Assembly: GCA_014155875.1 (NCBI GenBank)
Contig: JACEFZ010017646.1
Location: 442,001 to 506,000, forward strand
DNA from: Cepaea nemoralis
Lineage: Eukaryota > Mollusca > Gastropoda > Stylommatophora > Helicidae
DNA length: 64,000 nt
Direction: 5' to 3'
The notes beneath the pieces were generated by a model. The model saw nothing but the letters and a program-made list of their open reading frames with translations. It was not told where the DNA came from and did not search any database. This document shows positions 1 to 9,934 of this stretch, piece after piece. A program made the translations under genes and the position numbers. How positions within the stretch are numbered: the stretch's first letter is position 1; every line of letters begins with the position of its first letter.

Positions 1-585
1 TAATCTCCTAGCGATTATACTAACGCACTCGCTCACTTGATAAATACGCTAGCGATACGTCAGTGTTCTGGCTTTGAGATTTTTCTGTACAGCTGCAATC
101 GGCATCATTTTATCAGGGATCTCCTGGCCGTCACTCCTCAAATCCGCATTTTATCAGAGATCCCCCAAGCCATCACTCTTCACATCCGTCTCTTTGAAAT
201 CCGATGAAAATATGCAATGGACAAAAAGTCGCCATACGCTTTTCGATTGGCTAAGAAATTTTCCTAAAGAATGCGATTATTTTTTTATTATTATTATTAT
301 TTTTGCTACGAAACAAAATATATTTCTGCTGAGAGCCATGCGTCTCCTAAATTTCATTATTTTTTTTTTTTTTTCATTTTGCAAGACAAATTTTAAGACA
401 AAATTTACGAGTTTTATTTCTGTCTAGATAGATAACTTCACTTTATTTAAGAGAATTAGAATTGCAAAGCTCTGGGCATGGTTAGAAAACAGATGCTTCA
501 CATTTGAACAATACCTGTGACTATGTATTTTAATTGCTTCAGCTAAAGTATTATTCATTTATTCACTTCATCTAGTATATAACTC
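1..585. other. AT-rich region without recognisable gene
   Basis: I see no gene here. A roughly 42-bp motif is repeated twice in tandem at about 102-190 (each copy starting near 'attttatcag'), followed by T-rich low-complexity tracts at about 278-300 and 358-375. From about 530 the sequence resembles the stretch at 20240-20300, so it belongs to a dispersed repeat. Confidence 0.5.
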
Positions 586-598
586 TGCAGTATGCACC

Positions 599-723
599 GT
601 TACATAAATAAACACACATAGTATTGTTTGGCGCTCACAGAAGGAGAAGCACCAACAATACTATGTGGGTTTATTTATGTAACTGTCTCAGTGGCCTCAG
701 CGGGTTCTTGAATTGATTTTCTG
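599..723. mobile_element. Hairpin-bearing insertion with 13-bp direct repeats
   Basis: Sequence 599-628 is almost perfectly inverted at 654-683, giving a stem of about 30 bp around a loop of about 25 nt. The insert is flanked by a 13-bp direct repeat, TGCAGTATGCACC, at 586-598 and 724-736. Removing 599-736 restores a dispersed repeat that is also seen, in parts, at 20240-20300 and 20620-20700. The pattern fits a small mobile element or retroposon with a target-site duplication. I do not recognise the family. Confidence 0.55.
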
Positions 724-736
724 TGCAGTATGCACC

Positions 737-800
737 CAACGAGATGCTGCGAAATATGTCAGGCAATAAATCGTGCAACATATTGTATGTGGCTTCTGTG
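737..800 (+). repeat. Dispersed repeat, part shared with 20.63 kb
   Basis: The stretch beginning 'acgagatgctgcgaaatatg' is closely matched at about 20630-20700. Together with 530-598 it forms a dispersed repeat of unknown class, interrupted here by the hairpin insertion. Confidence 0.45.
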
Positions 801-1002
801 CTTAAATTCACTAAGGGAATACATTGTTTTGGAGATAATTTTCTCGGATTTATTATCTGGACTTCCGGATTACTACAGGTACCAAGAATATCATGGAAAG
901 CTAAATAACAGTTATTACTGTCTATTTATAGTACCTGGATGTGTGGGACAGTTCTGGGGGAAAGGGGTGGCATGAGGACTTAAGACCACTTATCTAGTGC
1001 AG

Positions 1003-1217
1003 GCCTGCTTCCTGGCCTAGAGGTTAGCGACTTTTCTCCGTAATCTCGTAGGTAACGTGACGACGGTGAGAATCAGCAGTTGGTAACTTACGGGGTATGT
1101 GAGCCGGCCGCTCAGAAAGCAATGGCAAACTACTGAGCGTAATCTTGCCAAGAAATCAACAATTAGCTGAAAGATGCTGGTGTTGACAGCGATGTACTGT
1201 AAAGGATATGAAAACAT
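1003..1217 (+). mobile_element. tRNA-derived SINE, family A (plus)
   Basis: A pol III A-box-like segment (tggcctagaggttagcgac) lies near the start. The body is shared with copies at 27.8, 50.6 and 51.1 kb, including 'gaaagcaatggcaaactact', and it ends near 'gtaaaggatatg'. In the 51.1-kb copy the B box reads ggttcgaatcg; here it has lost that sequence. The family is non-coding and is presumably moved by a LINE in trans. Confidence 0.7.
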
Positions 1218-1343
1218 TTATTTATTATCTAGTGCAGTCGCCGTGAAGTATACAGGTTAAGATTTTCTTTTTTTCCCCGACATAAAAAAAAAATATGGCC
1301 AGCTAAGAAGACTTATATGTACATTAAGAAGCCCGTTTAAAAC

Positions 1344-1396
<53 letters not shown>

Positions 1397-1410
1397 ACGC
1401 ACACACACAC
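1344..1410. repeat. (AC)n microsatellite
   Basis: A pure AC tract with a few ACGC interruptions. It sits at the 3' end of the minus-strand SINE that follows and may have grown from that SINE's tail. Confidence 0.9.
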
Positions 1411-1672
1411 TTAATCTAAAGAGTTTAAAAGGCAAAAGGTTCGACTTCATTGTACCGGGTTTGACCTCATACGGCTTTCTACGGGGAGCCCGGCCGAAGG
1501 CGTCGCACAAAACACGAACTCCGTAGCTTCCAGCGACGATCCACAGGAGACTCCAAGAAAATTTCACTCGGAAATCGAAAGACGTAGATCGGAATCGAAC
1601 CCACAACTTTCAGAGTGAGAGGTGGTGGGATAACCACTTTGCCACGGAGATTTTCGACACACTTGATGACCC
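1411..1672 (-). mobile_element. tRNA-derived SINE, family B (minus)
   Basis: On the minus strand the head carries an A-box-like 'ccgtggcaaagtggttatc' and a B box 'gtgggttcgattccg'. The body matches the plus-strand copy at 6.46-6.65 kb ('tacgtctttcg', 'ctacggagttcg'). The 3' part (cccggtacaatgaagtcgaa...ccttttaaac) recurs as a fragment at 61.27 kb. Confidence 0.7.
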
Positions 1673-1686
1673 ACATTAGGACAAGA

Positions 1687-1953
1687 GACTGTCTACTTCT
1701 GATTGCCTAAACATCTGGACTGTCTACTTCTAATTGCCTAAACATCTGGACTGTCTACTTCTAATTGCCTAAACATCTTGACTGTCTACTTCTAATTGCC
1801 TAAACATCTGGACTGTCTACTTCTAATTGCCTAAACATCTGGACTGTCTACTTCTAATTGCCTAAACATCTGGACTGTCTACTTCTAATTGCCTAAACAT
1901 CTGGACTGTCTACTTCTAATTGCCTAATCATCTGGACTGTCTACTTCTAATTG
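1687..1953. repeat. 31-bp minisatellite, about 9 copies
   Basis: Tandem units of 31 bp built on 'gactgtctacttctaattgc' followed by 'ctaaacatctg'. Units are nearly identical. The reverse complement of the unit matches a stretch of LINE coding sequence (about 12659-12690) and the array at 4.47-4.82 kb. Confidence 0.9.
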
Positions 1954-2413
1954 CTATTATCAGTTTACGTTTTCAAATTGCCTCTTGAAAACTGTCTCAT
2001 TTTGGTTTTGACGTTCCATGGTATTCATAGCAACTTTTAAAAAAAATAATCACATCTCCACCGTTATTAGATGTTACACCACCTCATGTCAGAAATCTGC
2101 CTTTGTAGATTTGCTACCTACAAATGAGCATACTGACAAGACCAGCATCAATCGCCTTGCCAAATGGAGCAAGAAATCATGTCTCTCCACATATCTCTGT
2201 TATTGGTGTTCTTGATTCATGTCATTGTTGATACAAGATGCTGGTCATTAGTCTTTACGCTAACTATGAACAAGTAAGAGGTGAAAGTTGAAAATAGGCA
2301 TGTTCACAACTTTTCACATTTATACTGAACGTGTGAAGTATGCATTTGCGTCTTCAACGGGTTCTCCGGATATGGTGCCAAGCACAACATTATCCATTAA
2401 CCGGAATTGCTGC
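1687..2413. repeat. Left arm of large inverted repeat (foldback-like)
   Basis: This arm is the diverged reverse complement of 4094-4830. From the outside inwards both arms have the 31-bp minisatellite, a LINE-like stretch, a shared unique body ('aaatgagcatactgacaaga', 'gtctctccacatatctctgt') and an inner end 'attaaccggaattgctgct'. The arms surround about 1.7 kb. The layout resembles foldback elements, or an inverted duplication. Confidence 0.65.
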
Positions 2414-2639
2414 TTCGGGTTATTGTTGGTAAAGTTGTGAGTCGTGAGACGAAATGATCTAGTATAGGCAGACAGCCGAGATGATGGATGTTGTTATAGA
2501 AAAGTTGATAGAGGGAAATACTTCTGAATGGTTTGACAAAACTGCACGGAAGGCAGTCAGTGACTGAACATACCCAGAACAAAACAGATAGATGTTCATG
2601 AGAACTTAACCGACAGCGCAGCTCGGCATGGCACATATA

Positions 2640-2900
2640 CATTTTCTGGAATCACTGGCACTTTGCCGTCTTGACAGACGATAGTTTGTTACATTGTACC
2701 ACACAACAGAAGGCATAATAACCACAACCCATGGCGTTAATGCCAGGATTGTAGTTGCAACTCTCCAAAGCACGGAGCCTAGGTTGAATTGTAGAGACCA
2801 TGTGTTGTCCATGCAGCATGATTCCCCTCTCGGCCTGCCTAGTTTACTCCAAAAGAAGGGTAAAACCAATAAATTTGGAACACGATAAGCTGCAGAAGAT
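2640..2900. repeat. Repeat C copy (partial)
   Basis: Begins 'actggcactttgccgtcttg' and continues with the body shared by copies at 16.87, 19.34 and 50.2-50.56 kb ('gcatgattcccctctcggcc' here). The first 40 bp are also the reverse complement of the 3' end of LINE family A (28.94 and 44.84 kb). Whether it is a LINE untranslated region or a separate nonautonomous element is unresolved. A C-run follows at 2920-2934. Confidence 0.55.
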
Positions 2901-2939
2901 GCCGAATCAGGAAATGCATCCCCCCCCCCCCCCAAAAAG

Positions 2940-3250
2940 CGAGAAGTAGGTGATAACCTTTACTAGAACACGATTACAAGATAGAAACGTTAGGCGTTGC
3001 TGTCAAACCCTTCATCAGCGCAGGCGCAACAAACACACACCGATGCAAAAACAGGAAAAACACTACATGAATATATAAATATAAAAATTACTCATCTGTA
3101 TCCTTGCTGTGGACGTGTCGCGTCTTTCTGGGATACGCGTAAATAATTCCACTAAATGAAAATACAAATATAAAAGTCGATTGTCAAAATATTTTTCTGA
3201 CTGGCACTTTGTGAACAATTGTAGACAGCAGTTTATCCTCCTTTACTTGC
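2940..3250. other. No recognisable feature
   Basis: I see no coding or repeat signature in this interval beyond AT-rich stretches. It lies inside the loop of the large inverted repeat. Confidence 0.4.
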
Positions 3251-3259
3251 ATTCACATA

Positions 3260-3792
3260 TCAATAGGCTTGGAGTCTAGTAGGCACACACATATCACGCT
3301 TCCGGTCCAATACAGACGATTGGCGGTTGAGATGTTAAGGCCTCTGGAGTGTTTATGCTTTTGGCTACGGTTTGCTTTCGCATTTTCCTCATGTTGAACT
3401 GGAAGTGCATGGCTATGTCGCCCTGCTACTGAGTTGAGTGCGTGGAGCGACACTGTAAGCTGTGGATTTTGTGTGGAGGACTTTTGCATTTGTTCCCTGT
3501 TTTTGTATCGTGAACTGCATGCTAAGACAAATGGCGGTTAGCCAGTCGCTGAACTAACTGGGTTGCCTTATACAGTAATGTGTGGCTGCTTGTTCTAGTT
3601 CTGTCGCTTCCATCGACGATGATGCATTATGCACGGTATATATGTGCGGGCTGTTGGCTTGTCGAGACTCCTGTCTGTTTCACTTTTCACAAGGGGCACT
3701 GGGGAGCATTTTGTGTGATTTTTACTGGCACGGGAACGGAGCATTATGGGGTGGCACTTTGCCGTGAACTTGGAACAGCGACTAACTAACAC
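3260..3792 (+). repeat. Repeat D with (AACT) tail
   Basis: Shares long stretches with the reverse complement of about 15.71-16.01 kb ('gtcgagactcctgtctgttt', 'ttatacagtaatgtgtggct' region). It ends in 'gcgactaactaac', a short AACT tail like that of the LINE at 49.15 kb. It is most likely the 3' part of a retroposon. Small open frames here (3580-3801) are not supported as genes. Confidence 0.5.
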
Positions 3793-4093
3793 ATCATTCA
3801 TGTTCGGTCTGTTGTGTAAGATTTTATCAACTGTTCTTTCACACAGTTTTACTCACTAGCTACCGCTATAATTGTCGTTTTTCGACCCTGATCAATAATT
3901 TGTTTCACACTTGTTGTATTTACGTCGTTGTACAATTAGATTGTCTTCGCCAGTTTTTAACAGAAGCATGCGAAGCGGTGCAATTATGGAACACTTCTCC
4001 TACTCCCTGTGTAATTATGTAGGTGATTTTCTCTGGAACATCGGGAATTTTATCACAACCCTGGCCCTGGATAGTGTTCTGACAAATCGCTGA

Positions 4094-4830
4094 AGCAGCA
4101 ATTCCGGTTAATGGATAATGTTGTGTTAGGCACCAGAAGAAACAAATGCATACTTCAAGCGTTCAATACAAATGTGAAAAGTTTTTAAAATGTCTATTTG
4201 ATTGTATAAACAATGGCATTTATCAAGAACACCAATAACAGAGATATGTGGAGAGACATGATCGCTTACGCAATTTGGCATGGCTCTTAATGCTGGTCTT
4301 GTCAGTATGCTCATTTGTAGGTAGCAGATCTACAAAGGCAGATTTCTATCATATAGTGGTGTAACATCTAATAACAGAGGATATGTGATTATTTTTTTTT
4401 AAGTTCCAAATAATACCATGGACGTTCAAAAACAAAATGAATGAGACAGTTTCTCAAGAGACACTTTGAAAACGTGTTTAGGCAATTACAAGTAGACAGT
4501 CAAGATATTTAGTCAATTAGAAGTAGACAGTCAAGATATTTAGGCAATTAGAGGTAAACAGTCAAGATATTTAGTCAATTAGAAGTAGACAATCAAGATT
4601 TTTAGGCAATTAGAAGTAGACAGTCAAGATATTTAGTCAATTAGAAGTAGACAATCAAGATTTTTATTCAATTAGAAGTAGACAGTATGGATTTTTAGGC
4701 AATTAGAGGTAAACAGTCAAGATATTTAGTCAATTAGAAGTAAACAATCAAGATTTTTAGGTAATTAGAAGTAGACAGTCAAGATGTTTAGGCAGTTAAA
4801 CGTAGACAGTCAAGATGTTTAGAATCGTTA
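4094..4830. repeat. Right arm of large inverted repeat
   Basis: Diverged reverse complement of 1687-2413. The outer third is LINE-derived: from about 4415, 'ataccatggacgttc' and following sequence tracks the LINE 3' coding region at 12585-12700. The minisatellite then replaces a single LINE motif, and the LINE-like 'gttatgag' resumes beyond it. Confidence 0.65.
4472..4820. repeat. 31-bp minisatellite, inverted copy, about 11 units
   Basis: Units read 'ttagaagtagacagtcaaga' followed by 'tatttagtcaa', with more variation than the array at 1.69-1.95 kb. The monomer matches the LINE segment that encodes IRSGQSRFLDML at about 12.66 kb, so the array probably arose by tandem expansion of LINE coding sequence. 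Confidence 0.85.
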
Positions 4831-4849
4831 TGAGTAGGGAAAAAACACT

Positions 4850-5223
4850 TGATGGTGTTTGTCCATCAAGAATGATGATGACCATTCATTTCATCCAGTG
4901 GGGTTGAAAGTTTGGAGTCCGTGAGTTCTAAGATGGCTAGTAAGGCCTTTTTTGGCTCGGAATGTTCGTTTGACAATGTGGGCAACACTTGATAACTTAG
5001 TGACAACCGGCAGACTTAATGGGGAAAAGAGCAAAGGCAATACAACGAGATAAATACATGTCATAATCGGAGCAAGAACACAGACATCATCTAAGGCTCT
5101 GATGATCGTTAAGATGATGAACGACTGCCCGAGCATATCGGTAAGACACGTGATGTTAATTATGCTGATGAATAATGCATGACCGCTGAAAATATCGCTT
5201 TCACACATTCCGTGAAAGCCCAT
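4850..5223 (-). pseudogene. LINE ORF2 C-terminal fragment, C2H2 tail (minus)
   Basis: On the minus strand the end of the frame reads KRTFRAKKGLTSHLRTHG, which is the C-terminal half of a C2H2 finger. The same finger is complete at 25.5-25.9 kb. The upstream part of this frame is not recognisable. The 3' end 'catcaagaatgatgatgacc' (plus-strand reading) is shared with the 25.5-kb copy. Confidence 0.6.
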
Positions 5224-5309
5224 CTTACATCATGCTCCTTCTTTCGACAAACACAATCCTATATTAACACGTAATATAATGATCATACATAATTGAATGT
5301 ACATCTTCT

Positions 5310-5600
5310 GTAAAAGATGATTCATTCATTCAGCGATCTTTCGTGGGCGCAACTTCTTCCCCATAACAGCGTTTCGAAAGTTCTCTCTTTCATAGGCCAG
5401 ATTCCTCGCCCTTGCTGCTGTCCTGTGTACATTATTCTTCAAAATCTGGAATCTATATATCTTGTGGCCTTCATCATATCCGCCTTCCCAATTCACTTCC
5501 CACCATAATTATCTTTCCTAGACTTTCTTGTCTTCTAACATGTCCAATGTTATACATTTGCCTTAGTTTTCCTTATATAAATAAAAAACATTCTTGAATA
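5310..5600 (-). pseudogene. Degenerate LINE 3' fragment (minus)
   Basis: Resembles 30.04-30.42 kb in the arrangement 'ttcattca', 'cttgtggccttcatc' and 'attatctttcctagactttc'. That combination is typical of antisense LINE tails elsewhere in this window. No frame is open, so it is a dead 5'-truncated copy. Confidence 0.4.
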
Positions 5601-5692
5601 TCGATCTTTTTAAGGTCTTGTTTGTTTTCCTGTCTCACCGATGAATGTTTAATACCCTTCTGTAACATTTAAAATCAAAGAAGGATGTATTT

Positions 5693-5696
<4 letters not shown>

Positions 5697-5749
<53 letters not shown>
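5697..5749. repeat. (ATC)n microsatellite, LINE tail
   Basis: About 17 ATC triplets directly at the 3' end of the minus-strand LINE fragment that follows. Read on the minus strand this is a (GAT)n tail. Confidence 0.85.
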
Positions 5750-6270
5750 TTCCACTTTTACAGTCAAGCGTCGAGGGGAAGAATAATTTGTGCTCCAGTG
5801 CTCGATGGGTGCCACTGGACAGTGTCATTCCGTGTGATTGTACAATGTCTTTGATGCCGTCAATCCATTGTCTTCTCGGGCGTCCTCTTGCTCTCGTATC
5901 AGATGTTCTTTGGTGTAGGGCCAGTGCTGGTAGTTGATGATGTTGCATTCTAACGAGATGGCCAAATCATTTGATCTTCTGTATTTCAGTACATGTGGCA
6001 CACGGTGTTGCTAGCACTGTCTGCTTTATAACATCGTTTCCTATTAGGTCTCGGATAGTTCAACCGGCAGCTCTCCTCAAGCATCTCATGAGTCACAGGT
6101 GTTGATTTTGCGTAAGTGTGATTTGGATAATGTCCAAGTTTGACACGGGTAGCATAGGGTTGGTGATTTTCGTGTGATTTGTAAAATATCCACGATCTTC
6201 GCAGATTCGGTTGCCCCGGGACGTATGCATTCTGTTAGTGTTTTGACTTTTGTTGTTCTCATGTGTTGTA
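5750..6270 (-). pseudogene. LINE ORF2 C-terminal fragment (minus)
   Basis: The minus-strand frame at 5745-5948 contains RARGRPRRQWIDGIKDI, the proline/arginine-rich segment that follows the RT domain in many LINE ORF2 proteins, and it ends at the (GAT)n tail. Upstream sequence to about 6270 is likely the same LINE but out of frame. The endonuclease and RT domains are absent, so this is a 5'-truncated dead copy. Confidence 0.6.
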
Positions 6271-6459
6271 ATCAATAACTTAAAAAAAAATTAATTGGTA
6301 CAGTTTTCGAAGAATAATAGTTGTTCTTCTCTGCTCTGGCTGCCATCACATTTCTACAGAAGAAACAGACAACAGACAAATAGATAAATAAATATATTGC
6401 CGCATTTGTTTTATCGGTTGTCATTTTTGTTTTCTTTGCGTTGTTGTATGTTGTCTGTT

Positions 6460-6658
6460 GGAAGTCGCCATGGTGAAGTGGTTACGTTGCCTACTTCACG
6501 TCCCGAAGGTCGTGGGTTCTATTCCGCGCTACGTCTTTCGGTTCATCGGCGCAGTTTTCTCGGAGATTCCTGGGGGTCGTCGAAAGAACTACGGAGTTCG
6601 AGCTTTGATCGACGGTTTTGGCAGGCCGCCCTGCGGACACAGACCTAGCCATATGAGG
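6460..6658 (+). mobile_element. tRNA-derived SINE, family B (plus)
   Basis: Head 'gtcgccatggtgaagtggtt' (A box) and 'gtcgtgggttctattccg' (B box), followed by the family B body 'ctacgtctttcgg'. A run of about 20 G directly follows at 6657-6677. Short open frames across it are not genes. Confidence 0.7.
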
Positions 6659-6939
6659 GGGGGGGGGGGGGGGGGGGTGTGAGGAACCAGTGCTTTTAAG
6701 AATGTAATTACTCGAAGTTTACAAATCCCCATGTTCGCTGTGATGTTGGCATATCATGTATGAAAGGATCATATTCTTTCATGTCATTATTTACTCTAAC
6801 ATATCGCATGATGTTTACAGAATACAAGATAAACAGAAACGGGCACAAAATGCAATCCCGTCTGACTCATTGTTCTATAGTCAAACTATTCTGTTGTACC
6901 ATCACACATTCTCACGACTGTCTCATGTTTCCTATACAC

Positions 6940-7188
6940 ATGTTCACCTCGGAGGAGCAAATGGATCATCATTGTCTGGCAAGAATGAGGCAGCGAGGAG
7001 TAACGAGGGGATCTGGACGACGCTCGACACTCAGAGGAAAGGCGAGACGGACATATAATCAGATTGCTACTGGTACTATTTTTATTGGAACTCTTCGCTG
7101 AATGCTGAGGATGGGGACGGAGTGCCTATGGGAATTCCCCGAATACTGTGATGTCGGTTCCTAGATCAATCAATCAATCAATCTGTAG
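6940..7188 (+). mobile_element. LINE 3' end with (AATC)n tail
   Basis: Nearly the same sequence as 57.57-57.80 kb ('tcggaggagcaaatggatca', 'agaggaaaggcgagacggac'), where it follows an RNase H domain. It ends 'gatcaatcaatcaatcaatc'. It is therefore a severely 5'-truncated copy of that LINE, carrying only the ORF2 C-terminus and 3' untranslated region. Confidence 0.7.
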
Positions 7189-7262
7189 ATTAATTTAATG
7201 AAATGTATTAGGTGTAATGGAAAATTCATTTACACTTTGTGTAAACTATAAAACAGGAGTCA

Positions 7263-7490
7263 TCATCATTTGCCATGCCGATAAGTTTCGTCATCTCACC
7301 CGATCACCAGAGTCGTGGATCAGATCTGTATTATCGTTTCAATTATCCAATGAGGCCAAGGCGTCTAGAATACATATTTATAATGTACTCTCTGTTATTT
7401 TCTAAATTTCCTTTGGTTAAATGTGCTGTCACAAATATCACTATTTCATACACAGTTGGCTTGTACTAATATAATGTTTTCTTCTTTCTT
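7263..7490 (-). pseudogene. LINE family B 3' fragment (minus)
   Basis: The plus strand reads 'tgccatgccgataag...' followed by 'cgatcaccagagtcgtgga', the reverse complement of the family B 3' end seen at 11.4, 20.58 and 24.23 kb. The upstream part is heavily decayed and has no open frame. Confidence 0.55.
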
Positions 7491-7759
7491 TTTTCCTTAT
7501 AACGTTTTCTTCGATTATTTTAAATAAAAATTTTGCGTACGTGACTTATCAAAGCAATTATTCTGTAATTTCTATATAATTTTATGTCGTCATTTATCTG
7601 TGAATATATATGTTCTAGTCCATTCTTTTCAAACGAGAAACATATTGCAAATTTAAGAGACACTAAAGAACGGACACAGCAGTAGTGTAGTGTCATTTGC
7701 GATTTATTCATGAGTATCTTACATCTGAGATGACCACACGCCACTTGACGCCGTGCCTG

Positions 7760-8010
7760 TAATTTTACTGCAGTTAATTCGTAGGACATATATCAATGAA
7801 TCATGTGCCGTCTCCACAACGATGGTTGTCTGCAATGGATCTCCAACACTGTTTGTCTTCAGCCTTGATTGTACATTTTGTCAGATTGCCGTTCGCCCAT
7901 CTCGTGATATTAGTTTTCCTTCTTATATGGCTGTCTACCTCTTGCTCACTTGCCTTCAACCCTCTTAGTATGGATTTTATAAGAGTGTTATGTCTTTTAA
8001 CGAGGCAGAA
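7760..8010 (-). pseudogene. LINE ORF2 C-terminal fragment (minus)
   Basis: The minus strand can be read with residues resembling RRKTNITRWANG followed by a tryptophan-rich WRSIADN segment, a common ORF2 C-terminal pattern in invertebrate LINEs. No RT motifs remain. Assigned by motif only. Confidence 0.4.
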
Positions 8011-8312
8011 ATATTTTATTTGCCTGTTTTTTACTTCTTTATCAAATTTCTTTTCATTCGCAGTTTTTCTCTAACCTCTGTATTTGATTGTCTTCTCCGT
8101 GAAATACGACATACTCTTCTGTATATACACATATACAGATCCTCTAATTGATTTTATAATTGCTTGTTTATTGCCTAAGTTTAAACACAATATATGAGTG
8201 TTGAATATACATAACATTTGACAATTATCATTTTTATTGCGTCGTTAATCTCTCTAGATGGTAATACTGATTTCATGCTGTTGAATGTGCAACGCGTCTC
8301 ACAGTGGAGCAT

Positions 8313-8720
8313 GAACTAAGGTACTTCGTCAGTTGGGCCAGTAAGATATGTTTCGTCAGTTGGGCCAGTAAGATATGTTTCGTCAGTTGGGCCAGTAAGA
8401 TATGTTTCGTCAGTTGGGCCAGTAAGATATGTTTCGTCAGTTGGGCCAGTAAGATATGTTTCGTCAGTTGGGCCAGTAAGATATGTTTCGTCAGTTGGGC
8501 CAGTAAGATATGTTTCGTCAGTTGGGCCAGTAAGATATGTTTCGTCAGTAGTTGGGCCAGTAAGATATGTTTCGTCAGTAGTTGGGCCAGTAAGATATGT
8601 TTCGTCAGTAGTTGGGCCAGTAAGATATGTTTCGTCAGTAGTTGGGCCAGTAAGATATGTTTCGTCAGTAGTTGGGCCAGTAAGATATGTTTCGTCAGTA
8701 GTTGGGCCAGTAAGATATGT
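8313..8720. repeat. 27-bp then 30-bp minisatellite
   Basis: Eight units of 27 bp ('gtcagttgggccagtaagat' plus 'atgtttc') are followed by six units of 30 bp that differ by one inserted triplet giving 'gtcagtagttggg'. Both periods are multiples of three, so a plus-strand frame stays open (8304-8756) and would read FVSWASKIC then FVSSWASKIC repeats. I treat that frame as a by-product of the array, not as a gene. Confidence 0.9.
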
Positions 8721-8758
8721 ATATGTTATTTTCTACATGGTGTACATACCATTTGATT

Positions 8759-9000
8759 ATACATCATTCTTTCCTCACATACACACAGCATATCACAACA
8801 CCAACTAGAATAATAATCATCAGTAAATTAATGTTAATCATACATCATTCTCTCATCGCATACACACAGCATATCACAACACCAACTAGAATAATAATCA
8901 TCAGTAAATTAATGTTAATCATACATCATTCTCTCATCGCATACAACCGGCATATCACAACACCAGCTAGAATAATAATCATCAGCATATTAATATTTCA
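8759..9000. repeat. 81-bp tandem repeat, 3 copies
   Basis: Copies begin at about 8761, 8842 and 8923, each with 'acatcattct' and 'agaataataatcatcag'. The third copy is the most divergent. Confidence 0.85.
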
Positions 9001-9552
9001 ACGCATGTAATTTATTCATATCATCCATTCTATTGAATGATTATGAAAAGTAATAAACACAGGGCGAGTTTGTTAAAACTCATAGTTATTCCGTATTTCT
9101 AACCGTATGTAAATGTGTGTGTAGCTGAAGTGCTTTTAAACTCCTGTAAATGACAGTTAGTGAGGGAGAAATATATTTCCAGGAGGGGATAAGTCAGGGA
9201 GATAACTTGCACTATGCAGCGCGTATGCGAAACGCCGATGTGAGATGGCTAGACTTTTGACCCCGTATTATAAACATATGTTATACGGTCAGCGACATGG
9301 CCGGGTATTCATTTTCTCCATTACATTACTGGCAGCCATTGTTTTAGGCGTTGTAGACCTTAGAATCGCACTTGGCAGAAAACAAACTCAGTATTTCTGG
9401 ATGTGATTAACCCTGCGCCATAACGCCCATTCCAGGTCTCTAACCACTAAATTATTACGATTGTAAATTAAATATTTACATTCGCGTGTGTATATCAATT
9501 CATTGCGTGATAGGTATGGTAAGCCTCATTGGACACGATTTTGATGATTCTG
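9001..9552. other. No recognisable feature
   Basis: Unique-looking AT-rich sequence without an open frame, a tRNA-like head or a LINE motif that I can recognise. A (GAT)-rich microsatellite follows at 9553-9605. Confidence 0.4.
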
Positions 9553-9704
9553 ATGGTGCTGATAATGATGATGATGGTGGTGGTAATCATGATGATGATG
9601 ATGTTGAGTGAGTGAATGATTTACACTGCCTTGTTTCGTCACGAATATTGCTCAGTAAATCCCACTTCGACAAGCAATTTTTCAGGTTATCGTTCCCTAG
9701 TGTT

Positions 9705-9900
9705 TGACCGTCCCCAGTCTACCTACAAGGCAGAAGGTTTATGTCTCTCTTTGTCTGGTCCCTTAGCCTTTGTCTGTCCCCAGTCTATCTACAAGGCAGG
9801 AGGTTTATGTCTCTCTTTGTCTGGTCCCTAGCCTTTGTCTGTCCACAGTCTATCTACAAGGCAGGAGATTTATGTCTCTCTTTGTCTGGTCCCTAGCCTT
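9705..9900. repeat. About 62-bp tandem repeat, 3 copies
   Basis: Units contain 'cagtctatctacaaggcagg' and 'tttatgtctctctttgtctg'. A related single motif (cattctacctagaaggcacc) lies at 11472 after the LINE, so the unit may come from LINE 3' flanking sequence. Confidence 0.75.
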
Positions 9901-9934
9901 AATGCACAAAAAGAATTAATAACATCACTAACAA

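Noticed and set aside
8304..8756. 150-codon ORF of FVSWASKIC repeats as a secreted or antimicrobial repeat protein
   Set aside because: All but about 18 residues are the minisatellite; no signal peptide and no conserved ends.
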